Positions 24,440 through 35,655 of a DNA stretch of 64,000 bases are shown here, piece after piece (position 1 is the stretch's first letter; every line of letters starts with the position of its first letter). The position numbers were made by a program, and so were the translations under genes. Location of the stretch: contig OY755038.1 of assembly GCA_963576565.1 (NCBI GenBank), positions 174,327,287-174,391,286 of the forward strand. The letters are read 5' to 3'. The notes beneath the pieces are model-generated. The model was not told the DNA's origin and made no database searches. It saw nothing but the letters and a program-made list of their open reading frames with translations. The stretch comes from Aspidapion aeneum (lineage: Eukaryota; Arthropoda; Insecta; Coleoptera; Brentidae).

Positions 24440-25190
24440 ATAGCTTTAAAGATGTGGCAAATTTATTTGTTGCCGCCTTTGAGGGAAGAGAAGAATGAAG
24501 TTTTGTGAAACCATGATTGAAAAAGCGAATCAGGATGAAAATTTTATTACAAATATTTGTTTTACAGACGAAACTTCGATTTTACTTCATGGCCGTCACA
24601 ATCCTTTCGTTGCTTATTACTAGTCACGGAAAAATAAACATTTGCATACTGCAGAACAGACCCAGTATCCTCAAAAAAATATTGACTGAACTGGAATTTT
24701 GGGTGACAATTAACATTGTTCCTGGTCATTTACGAGGAATGGTGATTTACGAGGAAGAAATTATTTAACTCTGTTGCAGGACCATACGATTCCTGCGATT
24801 CGACAGGTGCCAAATGTTGATTTTAACCAAATTTGGTTTATGCAAGATGATTGCCCAGCTCATGACACTTGCCTGTGAGACTATTTTTAATTGAATCGAT
24901 TTTAAGGCGGTTTATTACAAGGTACTACCAGCTGACCCTCGAGATCACCAGATTTCAAACCCAATGATTTGTTTTATGCAGCTATGCAAAAAGCAAAAAT
25001 TATGTTCATTTATGAGCCTATTTGGATGAACTTCGGGCAAAGATAATTACCACCCTACAATCAGTGACACCGGAAATGCTAAGTAATGTTCGAACGGAAT
25101 TTTATGACAGGCTCGGATACTATTGAGCACAGAGGGGTGGATTTTTGAAAATTAATTTCGTTAGGTCGTTCTTAAATCAATTTAAAATAA
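24440..25190 (+). pseudogene. IS630/Tc1-mariner-type DDE transposase, decayed
   Basis: Fragments in several frames follow the order of a DDE_3-type transposase. These are ENFITNICFTDETSILLHG (first Asp, in FTDE) near 24535-24600, FNQIWFMQDDCPAH (second Asp) near 24820-24865, SPDFKPND (third acidic) near 24945-24970, and a tail YLDELRAKIITTLQSVTPEM...RTEFYDRLGYY near 25020-25125. At least six stops or shifts interrupt it. No inverted-repeat ends were found. It would have cut and pasted its own element; this copy is a fossil. Confidence 0.7.
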
Positions 25191-26280
25191 TTTGCTTTTC
25201 AAACATACCCCTCTCTTATTTTCTTCGTTTATGGCTAACTTTAGTTTGTTACGTAGTTTTCATCTATATTTCCGATATTTTATGTACAACTACCCTCAAT
25301 CGATTTTATTTATGACCTGTTGAAAGAAAAGATCGCCGCGCTAGGGGGAACCATCGGTGTCATAAATTTCCTCACTCTAATTTGCCGGGCCGCACACTAT
25401 TATAGGCTATGAGTCTGTCTATCCTGAAATAATGGGCGTAACTACGAGTAAACTTCTATACTTTTTTCTAACATACGACATATTTTATGCATATGCAGTT
25501 GTTCTTATCTTACATAAATTAATAATTTCTCACGAATCCTATTAATTTAACCATGCTGTAAACTTTGTCTGGGGTTCCAAGGGTGGATGAAGACCCGTGT
25601 TAATTTGTATTCCGTACTGACGCCTTGTGTCCGCAAAAAAGCACAGTTATTAAAAAGGAAAAAAAAACATTTTTTGAGAATTTTGTTATAGTGTCGGTTA
25701 CCAATCTCGAGGAAAAAATCGATCACTAGCCCCAAATACCCCTTTTTGTATACAACAGTAGTGTTACTAGAATACATTAGATGACATGTTAATTTGCGCC
25801 TGATGCACACATGATGAATTATTTCCTTTCGAAATGGAGGGGCCATATTCGGCAACGACATGTTTCAGGAAGGAAGCCAAATACGACTGCCGAATGGCTT
25901 TGATGTCAAAATGATTTAGCTAATCTGAGTTTGATTATAGCGACATATTATGTTCTGCGACAGTTTCTCCATTGTCAGTGTCGCGTTTCGGCAGAGGAAT
26001 GCAGGGCCCGAGTAAAAAGGGCCCCGACGCGACGCGACGCCAAGCAATTTTTTGTTGTTATTATGTCAGTACTGATAAAATATTTGATTTAAAAAATTAC
26101 TTATATACTTAAAAAAAAATACAATTAGTTTTTTACAAAGCGAGTTCTTTCCTCCCAGAGCCACCGAATTTTGATTCCTTAAACTTTAATTTTGCTCTTT
26201 CAAAAATCAAAATAAAAATATATCCATCCGCAGCCCACCTCACAGGATCAACTTTTGCATACGCCGCTGTTAAAACAACA
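25191..26280. other. No gene seen
   Basis: AT-rich; a small CGACG-rich patch at 26020-26045. The 104-codon minus-strand frame at 25547-25861 has no recognisable features. Confidence 0.45.
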
Positions 26281-26711
26281 ATTGGGGCGTGTTTTACAAA
26301 AACCGCATAAGTCCAAATTTGACGAAAATGAGTTAGTGGCATCAAGCATCAAGCATCAGCAAATAAGATTCTGAAAAAACACCACAAGTGCCAAGATATG
26401 AGCAGTTAAAATTTGTATTATTCTCCAAAAAGCACATATGTCCCTTCCAGTTTTCTTTGTATTAATTTTTTCTTTCTTGCGAAAAACAACTTATATAACT
26501 TATATTATGTCCAACAGTTTTTCTCTTTTTCTAAAGTAATTAGGCAACAAACTTTTTTTCTTATGTAACGAACAGAATTCTAAAGTCAATAGTTACTGTG
26601 AGTAATAAAAAAATTTAAGAAAATCATTCGTTTTAAAATAAACCGCTTTTTTTATTTTCTGAAATTTTTTTGTTTTGGACATATGTTGTTTTTGTAAAAC
26701 ACGCCTCAATT
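26281..26711. mobile_element. MITE-like element, ~430 bp
   Basis: Left end ATTGGGGCGTGTTTTACAAA and right end, in reverse complement, ATTGAGGCGTGTTTTACAAA, each continuing AACnnCATAnGTCC. Inverted repeat of about 33 bp. Target duplication unclear. Also contains three GCATCAA units at 26339-26358. Confidence 0.6.
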
Positions 26712-27017
26712 AATGAAAAAATCTGCCAGGTTATAATTGTTACGCGTAGATAATATCGGGAACTATGTGTTATTACACTTCACAAATGGACAACTTGGGG
26801 TTTAAATATCTTTATAAGATACCTATGGAAAAAATTATTTTAGAAGGCCCCCAATAATCAGATTTGGCAGGGGACCCAATATGATAAAGGAATCTTGAGG
26901 CAGATGCCAAAAAATGGGCTGACATGACTTAAGATTTCTTTTTCCTTCAGCATCAGTTTTTAACTCTCAGTTAATGAAAATCTTCACATTTGATAAACAA
27001 TAATTAGTTCATACCAT

Positions 27018-27152
27018 CATCGCCGTAACTAGAGTTATTGGCGCCCGGTACAAGAGTAGAATTTGCCTTCCCCCCTCTCTACAAAAATTGACGCAGTGCC
27101 TGACGGCGCCCTGTGCGGGGACACCGGTCAGACCCTCCTATTTACGGCACTG
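27018..27152. mobile_element. Small MITE, possibly hAT-like
   Basis: CATCGCCGTAACTAG on the left and, in reverse complement, CAGTGCCGTAAATAGGAGGG on the right. The right end resembles that of the MITE at 46382-46577. No clear target duplication. Confidence 0.4.
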
Positions 27153-27569
27153 ATCCCATCTTTAAGTCCCTTGATTTAACAATTTTGAATGTCCATGCCT
27201 TACACCCAGAAACAGGGAATGATAATGCTTCATCCTAAATTTCTGTAACTGATTTTTATGAACAGGGCCGTCATATTTGGTGGAGCGGAGAAACAGGCGC
27301 CTTCTACTTCTGAATTAAGATAATTTTTAAGTCACCTTATTTTGAGCCGAAATATTTCAAAAACTAATGAAAGAAATTTTGTAATTTCTTACCTATTATT
27401 TAAAGAATTTATAGAATAATAAAAAAAGATAAATCACCGACGAATTTAAGAAAAATTTTAGTCGTTAAAAATAACCATCATATCCGCCACCCCGCGGACG
27501 CGTCCTATTGGTGATTCTCCCTCCAGTGTGTATTGTTTGATCTTAATGCCCTTTAATATAGTACCGCAC

Positions 27570-27906
27570 AAATCACATTTTTAGCAAAAATATAATTTTT
27601 GAAATCAACCCACTTTTTTAGTTAGCTTATGTCTTATGGACTTTACTCATTTTTAGCCAGGTACCAAGGTAACCAAGGTACGAAATTTAAATTAAATCAT
27701 GCTAGAAGTTTTTGAGTTATGCGCGTTGGTCATTACAGATAGACATACAGACAGATAGCCGGCGCGACAAAAAAATTTTAAAATCATCTGAAATGCAAAG
27801 ATATACAAAAACAACTTGAAAACAGAGCAACTTTTTTTTCTTATTTTTGACAAGATCACCATAATAGCTCACACTGCTATAGTTATAGCAGACGCATGAG
27901 TTAATA
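27570..27906 (+). repeat. E-family repeat copy E2 (unexpanded)
   Basis: Matches the outer parts of E1: TTTTTGAAATCAACCC, then CGGCGCGACAAAAAAATTTT, ATCTGAAATGCAAAGATATA and a right end GCTCACACTGCTATAG. Where E1 has 1.85 kb of CAGA it has about 40 bp (27728-27762) with imperfect CAGATAGACATACAGACAGA. Confidence 0.7.
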
Positions 27907-28257
27907 GTTAAGGTTAATTTTTGATATGAGCAAAAAACTTTTGTTGCCAAGAATCTTTAGGCAATTTTTTTCTATCGGATATTTGTTTAAACATTTAAAA
28001 ATAATAGCTCCAGGTGTATCTGCACGTATAAATGATAGCAGTGTACATAAACCGAGCAACCAAGTCGTTTGATTTGAAAATAAATTGAAATGCATCTTTT
28101 CCTAAATTTATGAATCATTGCATTTTACATGTCATAGGTAGGTACGTAGAACCGAACCCACTTCAATATAACAACTTCGTAAAATTTATTGATTTTTGTT
28201 AAAAATTTAAAAAAATAATTGACTAATTTTAATTTTTTCTTTTGGTTCTATTTATTA

Positions 28258-28763
28258 TAAAGAATCAACGTCTGAGAGCTTGCGAGCACCATTTATTATT
28301 TTAAAAATAAGAAAAAAGTTTTTCTGTCTTATTTTGTGTGTTAAAATTTCTGATCGCAATGGGCGATTGCCAATATAATTATCAAATACCAAATTGCAAA
28401 TAATGCAAGGACCTAAAACTATAAATAAAAAGTGAAATTAAAGAAAGAAAAATAAGAAAAAAGTATTTCTGTTTTTTTTTTGTTTCTTTAATTTTACTTG
28501 TTGTTTATAATTTTAGGTCCTTGCATTATTTGCAAATTGGTATTTAATAATTATATTGGCAATCGCCCATTGCGATCAGAAATTTTAACACACGAAATAA
28601 GACAGAAAAACTTTTTTCTTATTTTTCACTGGTTGTTCATAGTTTTAGGTCCTTGCATTATTTGCAATTTGGTATTTGATAATTAGATTGGCGTTCGCCC
28701 ATTGCGATCAGAAATTTTCACACATGAAAAGGTGATCTCATGCTTTCAGACGTTGATTCTTTA
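28258..28763. mobile_element. MITE of ~506 bp with nested internal inverted repeats
   Basis: Both ends read TAAAGAATCAACGTCTGARA inward for about 33 bp. Inside, a ~115-bp segment (TCTGATCGCAATGGGCGATT... near 28345) occurs once in reverse and twice forward (near 28490-28620 and 28640-28725), so the interior is an inverted repeat with one arm duplicated. The terminal TA may be the target duplication, as in Tc1/mariner relatives. Non-coding. Confidence 0.75.
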
Positions 28764-29569
28764 CGTCTATTCTACAGACCTTGGCAAAGGCCCGGATCAT
28801 CTACCGAAAAATGTTGTCTTTAAGAGATCAGTTTTTTACTCACCGTGTAGTTTTTGACGTCTTAAGCACGTCATTTATTGGTCACTACCCATAAAACACA
28901 CTTTGTCCATGGGACGTACATTCAAACTTACATATATGGTGCCCCAGTCAGTACTTCACCGGAATTATTCACACGGGTAAAAATTTTATCTACAATGAAA
29001 CAGTTCTTTCTTTTCTTGAATAAATTGTTTTACCTTAAAACTACCTTGTTTTGAATTAAAATATTCCTTTTTAGTTCAACGCAGCGTTTAATCTTGAAAT
29101 GAGACTTTATTTTTTTCTTTAATTTTTTTGTTTCAGTATACTCCATTTTGTAACAAATTTTCTTCATATAAATAATATCTAGCTTCCAGAGAAAACTGTA
29201 CCTTATATTAATTCAGTTCCAATATATAATAAAACAATTTCTGTCTCACATGAAAATAAAGAGGCAAGACATTTTTTGTGCTAAATCAAGAAAATATTAT
29301 CCTGTTGAATAGGAAATTACAAATTATTTTACTTCAAAGCGATTTGCTTTGATCTAAGACAATTTTTTACAGTGTATGCAGGTACAAAAATAAATTAAAT
29401 ATTACATCAAGAAAACCTCGAGGCCTTCGAGGATACAAGGTGGAGATGTCTAGGCAGTCTAGGTCTAGGTTTAGGTCTATTTTGATCTGTACCTGTTCCA
29501 GGACTGCCAGGGCTATGTTTCCTTCGGTGTTCCCAACTACAGGCAATATTTTATATATTCAGACGAAAT
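28764..29569. other. No recognised gene
   Basis: AT-rich. On the minus strand 29545-29400 there is an open stretch with GNTEGNIALAVLEQ, but it is short, has repeated CTAGAC words, and was not identified. Confidence 0.4.
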
Positions 29570-29912
29570 AAAATTTCGTACTTCCATTGTCTTTATTTAT
29601 TTTAAACACGACGTTTCTGTTAGTAAGTATCTCTAACCGTTTTCAAGTGTAAACTAAACAATCTAGTCTCTATGCTACTACTTATACTACTTGGTGTGCA
29701 GTCAGGTGTGACGGACCGCCCCCTTTTTTTTAATCCTAAGACGCCTGTTTTCCTTAAGGAGTGGTTTCCATATGTTTGGTATGTCCGTGCTTGGTTGACT
29801 GAAAACTTCTTTATTCTGCATTATAAACGCAGCTTCAATACACGTTCGTTTTCACTAATGCGACTCCTTATGCAAAAGTTTAGATTTTGACCACTGAATT
29901 CTGTGATCATTT
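29570..29912 (-). pseudogene. Penelope-like element, 3' part (end of GIY-YIG domain and tail)
   Basis: On the minus strand this continues the Penelope protein after the copia-1 insertion: NDHRIQWSKSKLLHKES, two in-frame stops (TAG TGA), then RTCIEAAFIMQNKEVFSQPS and DIPNIWKPLLKE. This is the conserved tail of the GIY-YIG endonuclease domain of Penelope-like retroelements. The 3' untranslated part appears to run to roughly 29570. The upstream part of the gene is at 40577-41316. Confidence 0.75.
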
Positions 29913-30069
29913 TGTTGAAGCTAGTGTCCCTAGTTCAGCTGGACATTTTAAGTTTGTCAATGTTTTTTGACAATAAAAAAAATAAATTAAAAATTTTGTC
30001 ATAAAAGTTTGTTTTGTTTACTCTATAAAAGTTACTACTAACTAAGGATCATCCACTTTAATTTCAATT
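29913..30069 (+). repeat. Copia-1 5' LTR
   Basis: 157 bp, starts TGTTGAAGCTAGTG, ends TTTCAATT rather than TG...CA. Contains AATAAA-type and TATAAAA motifs. 98% identical to the 3' LTR. Confidence 0.92.
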
Positions 30070-30081
30070 GGTTATGGACCG
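30070..30081 (+). promoter_or_regulatory. Copia-1 primer-binding site
   Basis: GGTTATGGACCG directly follows the LTR. It resembles the GGTTATGGG-type site of copia elements, which pairs with an internal part of initiator tRNA-Met. Confidence 0.7.
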
Positions 30082-30171
30082 TACGCTCATATAGAGTATA
30101 AATACTGTTTTTCCTGTAACTCAAAAGCATTGAAAGAATCCGAGTGAAGAAACCAAAACAGAAACTTAAAA

Positions 30172-31075
30172 ATGGCAAGTTTTGATGCTCATCGTGTTCA
30201 AATTGGACTTTTGGAAGGAAAATCGAACTGGGTAACGTGGAAATATAAGATTTTGATATTGCTAAGAAGCGTTCCTGATGCTATTCAACTGTTAGAAGGT
30301 AAATTAGTTAAGCCTAAGCCTGTCGCTGATACTGCTAGTGCAGATGAAAAGAAAGTTTACAATGAAAACTTATCTCAGTACACCAAAGCAGATAGCAATA
30401 CTCTACTTATTTTAACTACCAACGTTACAGAAGAAAGTTCGACAAAAGTAATGAGATTTACAACTACATATGAAATTTGGTGAGAAATGCATAGATTGTT
30501 CGATGGAAACACTGAAGATAAAACCTACGATTTATGTAATCAATTCTTTATGTACAAAAGGGACAATTGTGACGATATTGTATTTGTCAAAATTAAAGAA
30601 TATTTGGAATCAACTTCAAATGGAAATCTCAAAACAAAAATTAGCTGGAGGAAATTCTTGCACATGTGACCTTCCTGAATTGCTCCTAATCTGCAAGATT
30701 TTCATTACACTACCTGAAGAATATTTTTCGCTCAAGTCGAGCTGGATGCTCATGACAAAAGATGTGAGGTCAATTGATAACCTAACAAATCAGCTGGGTG
30801 CATATGAAAAAGCTCTGAATAATAAAAACGAAGATAAACAGCAAGTGTTGGCAACCGAAAAAACACATGGATACAAGAAAACAAACCAGAAAAGAGGACC
30901 TTTTTGCAATTATTGTAAATCTTATGGACACCGTGTTAAACAATGTGAAAAGTGGAAATCTGATGGAAGACCGCCAAAATCTCAAGAAAAACCATCAAAA
31001 GACAACCAAAAGCAAAGCTTATTTGCAGAAACTAGCATGGTTTATACAGCTGTATGTGACAAAGAAAGCTGGTTT
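30172..31075 (+). pseudogene. Copia-1 gag
   Basis: The first frame, from ATG at 30172, has the copia Gag start (MASFDAHRVQIGLLEGKSNW) and runs to a TGA at 30481-30483. Reading then continues in neighbouring frames (MHRLFDGNTEDKTYDLCN) and from about 30600 in the 30470-31558 frame. A CCHC zinc knuckle CNYCKSYGHRVKQC (C-x2-C-x4-H-x4-C) lies near 30905-30950. Gag would coat element RNA in virus-like particles. At least two frameshifts disable the N-terminal half. Confidence 0.85.
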
Positions 31076-32768
31076 GTCGACAATGGTGCTACAAATCATA
31101 TTGTAAATAGAAAAGACTTGTTTGAAATTTTTGAAAACTTCACTGGAGATTATTCAGTAACTACTGCCAATGGTGATTCAATAAAAGCCTTAGGAAAAGG
31201 TACAATAAATCTCGAAGTTGTTGTTGGTAGAAAAGTAGAAGAGGTGCAATTGACAGATGTATGGTATGTACCTGATATCAACAAAAATCTGTTCTCAGTA
31301 CTTTCTGCGCAAGACAAAAATCCAGGAAGCGAGTTCATTTCCAAAATCGAACAATGTCAATTGAAAATCAATGGTAAAGTTCTACTAAACGGGTTTAGAA
31401 GCCGATATGGAGGTTTGTACAAATTATGTGTTAGAAATGTTAAGCCAAACAATGCCAATGAAGCTAATGTCACTGCAAATATGAATGTTTTACAACTTTA
31501 TCATGAAAGGCTAGGACATCAGAACAAACGGCATGTAAAGTCACTTTTATCCAGATAATTTGGCATCAATGTTAAATTGGATAGTGAACTATGTGAAAGC
31601 TGCATTTTCGGAAAAGCACATAGATTAAAATTTGGTACAAGGGAGCGAGCTAAACAACCTGGAGAACTATGGCATTCTGATGTTTGCGGACCATTTGAAA
31701 AATCACAATCAGGATACAAATACTTTGGACTGTTCAAAGACGATTACAGCAGATATCGTTATGTATACTTCATGAAAGAAAAAGCTGAGGTACCAGAAAA
31801 GTTAAAGATTGCTTTACAAGAGGCTAGAACGATGGGTCATATTGTAAAAGAGTTTCTGAGCGACAATGGTGGAGAATTTGATAGTCATCAGATAAGGAGA
31901 ATTATATCAACAAATGGCATACATCAAAGATTTACCATGCCCTATACCCCTGAGCAAAATGGCTGTTCTGAACGCGACAATCGAACAATAGTCGAAACAG
32001 CAAGAACCCTATTCCACTCAGCAGTCGAACCTTTTCCTCAAAGCTTGTGGGCTGAGATGATAAACACAGCTGTGTATATCCTTAACAGGTCAGGAAAATC
32101 AAGTGTTCCAGACAAGAGTCCTTACGAAATGTGGACAGGAAAGAAACCAGGTCTAAAACATTTGAGAATTATCGGATCAATATGTTATGCTCACATCCCA
32201 AAGATATACAGAAAGAAAATGGACAGAAAAGCAACAAAAGGTATTTTGATTGGTTACGACCACGATGACGGCTATCGAATTTGGTCAAAAGAAAAACGAA
32301 AACTGATAAGATCACGTGATGTCATTTTTGAAGAAAAACCTAGAGTTTCGGAAAATCCAGATACATCAGAAAAATCTGTAGAATCAGAACCTGATTTAAC
32401 GCAAAACAATCAACCTGCTCAACATGAAGAAAACCAAAATGTCAGCGATTCTGAAGACGAAGATGACATGCATCCAATGCAAGGTAAACTTGATTTGAGG
32501 CAACAGGATGATACTGATAGTGTTATAGAAAAAGGTGATGATACAGAAGAAAATGGTGAAATAAGTGAAGATGTAGAAACAATAAGAAACTTAAGAAATC
32601 GAAATGAAATAAAAAAGCCATAAAGACTAGAAGATTTTGTCATGAGTGCAGCAACAAAAATAGCAGATCTCCAAGAGCCACAGAGTTATCAAGAAGCAAT
32701 GAATGGTGAAAATAAGAATCAATGGCGTAAAGCTATGAAAAGCGAGATTCAATCGCTCAAAGATAAGC
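31060..32768 (+). pseudogene. Copia-1 protease, integrase and start of RT
   Basis: Protease motif WFVDNGATNHI near 31072, where the usual DSGA is DNGA. The integrase pre-domain YHERLGHQNKRHV is followed by an in-frame TAA at 31556-31558, then CESCIFGKAHRLKF completes the HHCC zinc site. Catalytic residues of the core are all present: Asp in LWHSDVCGPF, Asp in LSDNGGEFDS, Glu in CSERDNRTI. An acidic linker ends at a TAA (32621-32623), after which the same frame resumes into the RT N-terminus (YQEAMNGENKNQWRKAMKSE) until the fold-back element cuts it at about 32769. The protein would process Gag-Pol and integrate the DNA copy. Confidence 0.9.
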
Positions 32769-32779
32769 AGCAGTGCAAG

Positions 32780-33145
32780 AATTTTTCCATGCCACAATTT
32801 AAGGCTCATTTCAGGCTAATTAAATGCTCTATTCCCAAATTTAATGCTCTTGTAGTTTTAGAGATATTGCTTGCACTGCCAGCTCCCCATAGGAGTTAGC
32901 AGTGCAGCATGTTCAGAGCGATGAACTGATGAATTCTACGATACTGTAATGATCTATGAATTAAAGGCTAATTAAATGCTCTTTCCCATATTTATTGCGC
33001 AAGTAGTTTTGGAGATATTGCTTGCACTGCTAGCTCCCTAAGGGACTTAGCAGTGCAGGATGTCCGGAGCGCCAAATCCATACAATCTATAATATAATGT
33101 TGATCTACGAATTGAAGGCTAATTAAGTGCTCCATTCCGGAATTA
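32780..33145 (+). repeat. Left terminal module of the fold-back element
   Basis: Two diverged ~152-bp units, each with GGCTAATTAA(A/G)TGCTC and a hairpin TGCACTGC(C/T)AGCTCCC...GCAGTGCA (32872-32907 and 33023-33057). Followed by a C run at 33151-33162. Mirrored at 38940-39290. Confidence 0.8.
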
Positions 33146-35020
33146 CATTCTCCCCCCCCCCCCTTTCTTATAAAAAAAAAATCAAAATCAGTACTGCTAA
33201 CTTTACGCATGGCGATTTAGGGCCACTAATGGCGAAACATATGAATTAAAGGTGGAACCAACCTCTTCATATTAAAGGCTAATTAAATGCTCCATTCCGG
33301 AATTAAATGCTCCCCCTCCTTTTCTGATTTTATAAAAAACTAAAATCTGCACTGCTAACTTTACGCATTGCGGTTTAGGGCCCCTGATGGCAAGACATAT
33401 GAATTTGAGGCGGAACCAACCTCTTCATATTAAAAGCTAATTAAATGCTCCATTCTGGAATTAAATGATTGCCCTCCTTTTTTGAATTTTAAAAAAATTA
33501 AAATCTGCACTGCTAACTTTACGCATGGCGATTTAGGGCCCCTGATGGCGAAACATATAAATTGAAGGTGGAACCAACCTCTTAATATTAAAGGCTAATT
33601 AAATGCTCCATTCCGGAACTAAATGCTCCCCCTCCTTTTTTGATTTTTTAAAAAACTAAAATCTGCACTGCTAACTTTACGCATTGCGGTTTAGGGCCCC
33701 TGTTGGCGAAACATATGAATTTGAGGTGGAACCAACCTCTTCATATTAAAGGCTAATTAAATGCTCCATTCCGGAATTAAATGCTCCCCGTCTTTTTTTG
33801 ATTTTAAAAAAAATAAAATCTGCACTGCTAACTTTACGCATTGCGGTTTAGGGCCCCTGATGGCGAAACATATCAATTTGAGGTGGAACCAACCTCTTCA
33901 TATTAAAGGCTAATTAAATGCTCCATTCCGGAATTAAATGCTCCCCCTCCTTTTTTGATTTTTTAAAAAACTAAAATCTGCACTGCTAACTTTACGCATT
34001 ACGGTTTAGGGCCCCTGATGGCGAAACATATGAATTTGAGGTGGAACCAACCTCTTCATATTAAAGGCTAATTAAATGCTCCATTCCGGAATTAAATGCT
34101 CCCCGTCCTTTTTTGTTTTTTTAAAAAACTAAAATCTGCACTGCTAACTTTACGCATTGCGGTTTAGGGCCCCTGATGATGAAACATATGAATTTGCGGT
34201 GAAACCAACCTCTTCATATTAAAGGCTAATTAAATGCTCCATTCCGGAATTAAATGCTCCCCCTCCTTTTTTGATTTTTTAAAAAACTAAAATCTGCACT
34301 GCTAACTTTACGCATTACGGTTTAGGGCCCCTAATGGCGAAACATATGAATTTGAGGTGGAACCAATCTCTTCATATTAAAGGCTAATTAAATGCTCCAT
34401 TCCGGAATTAAATGCTCCCCGTCTTTTTTTGATTTTTTAAAAAACTAAAATCTGCACTGCTAACTTTACGCATTACGGTTTAGGGCCCCTGATAGCGAAA
34501 CATAAGAATTTGAGGTGGAACCAACCTCTTTATATTATAGGCTAATTAAATGCTCCATTCATTAAATGCGTCTTTTTTTGATTTTTAAAAAAACTAAAAT
34601 CTGCACTGCTAACTTTACGCATTGCGGTTTAGGGCCCCTGATGGCGAAACATATGAATTGAAGGTGGAACCAACCTCTTCATATTAAAGGCTAATTAAAT
34701 GCTCCATTCCGGAATTAAATGCTCCCCCTCCTTTTTTGATTTTTTAAAAAACTAAAATCTGCACTGCTAACTTTACGCATTACGGTTTAGGGCCCCTGAT
34801 AGCGAAACATAAGAATTTGAGGTGGAACCAACCTCTTTATATTAAAGGCTAATTAAATGCTCCATTCATTAAATGCTCCCCGTCTTTTTTTGATTTTTTA
34901 AAAAACTAAAATCTGCACTGCTAACTTTACGCATGGCGATTTAGGGCCCCTGATGGCGAAACATATGAATTGAAGGTGGAACCAGCTTCTTCATATTAAA
35001 GGCTAATTTAATGCTCCATG
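33146..35020 (+). repeat. Left satellite arm, ~12 monomers of ~158 bp
   Basis: The word CTGCTAACTTTACGCAT starts at 33194, 33352, 33510, 33668, 33825, 33983, 34141, 34299, 34457, 34606, 34764 and 34918: spacing 158 with two shorter units (149 and 154). Each monomer has GGTGGAACCAACC, GGCTAATTAAATGCTCC, ATTCCGGAATTAAATGCTCC and GGGCCCC. Many units alternate between CCCCCTCC and CCCCGTC variants. Non-coding. Confidence 0.95.
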
Positions 35021-35655
35021 CATTTCTGATAGAAGAAAAAAAAAAATTAATTATTAAAAATACTAAAAAATATATTAAACTTTGGCAGTTAGCGTTAATA
35101 ATACTGTAACAAACAAAAATATATAAAAAATATTGTATTGTATATTAAAATTGTGACAACTTGGTTATATCGCGTTTTCCTGCTCCTGCAATACTTATCA
35201 TTCGTTCCCAAGAGGTTCGAGTATGAGTCCGAAAGGGATGATTTTGTCACTTCATTTGAAAAACCTGAAATCAAACCAAAAACAACTAATCTGTTGAAAC
35301 TTTTCAAAGATTGCATATGGATCATTGGATTGAAAAAATCGATTGGCTTGTTAGACAGCCAACGCCGCAACCAAAAGTCGCAAAGTTATAGTTTATACGT
35401 ACGTTTTCACTTTTTTTCTATTTGTCCAAGCGGTATACCACAAGGCTAGGGTACACCATCCACGAACCACTCCTGTTGATACTCCTGTCTTGTAAATCGT
35501 CAAATTCTATGAATTTTTTTCCCCAAGAACACACTCCAACATAATGGTTAAGAGTACTTAAGTTGTATGTGGATATGTTCAAATTATTGTGAAAAAAGGG
35601 CGCTGACTATACAAAAAAAATATGGCACAAAGCGCCCCACGCGCCCAAAATCAAA
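35021..35655. other. Central unique segment of the fold-back element
   Basis: About 635 bp, not part of the satellite. A plus-strand frame 35138-35449 (103 codons) and the next frame together read KRFEYESERDDFVTSFEKPE then WIEKIDWLVRQPTPQPKV, which looks more protein-like than the AT-rich surroundings but matches nothing I recognise. Possible captured host or transposon sequence. No catalytic motif seen. Confidence 0.4.

Noticed and set aside
35400..35450. SGIPQG motif in the fold-back centre, resembling an RT block
   Set aside because: Six residues only, ending in a stop, with no other RT motif nearby; chance match.
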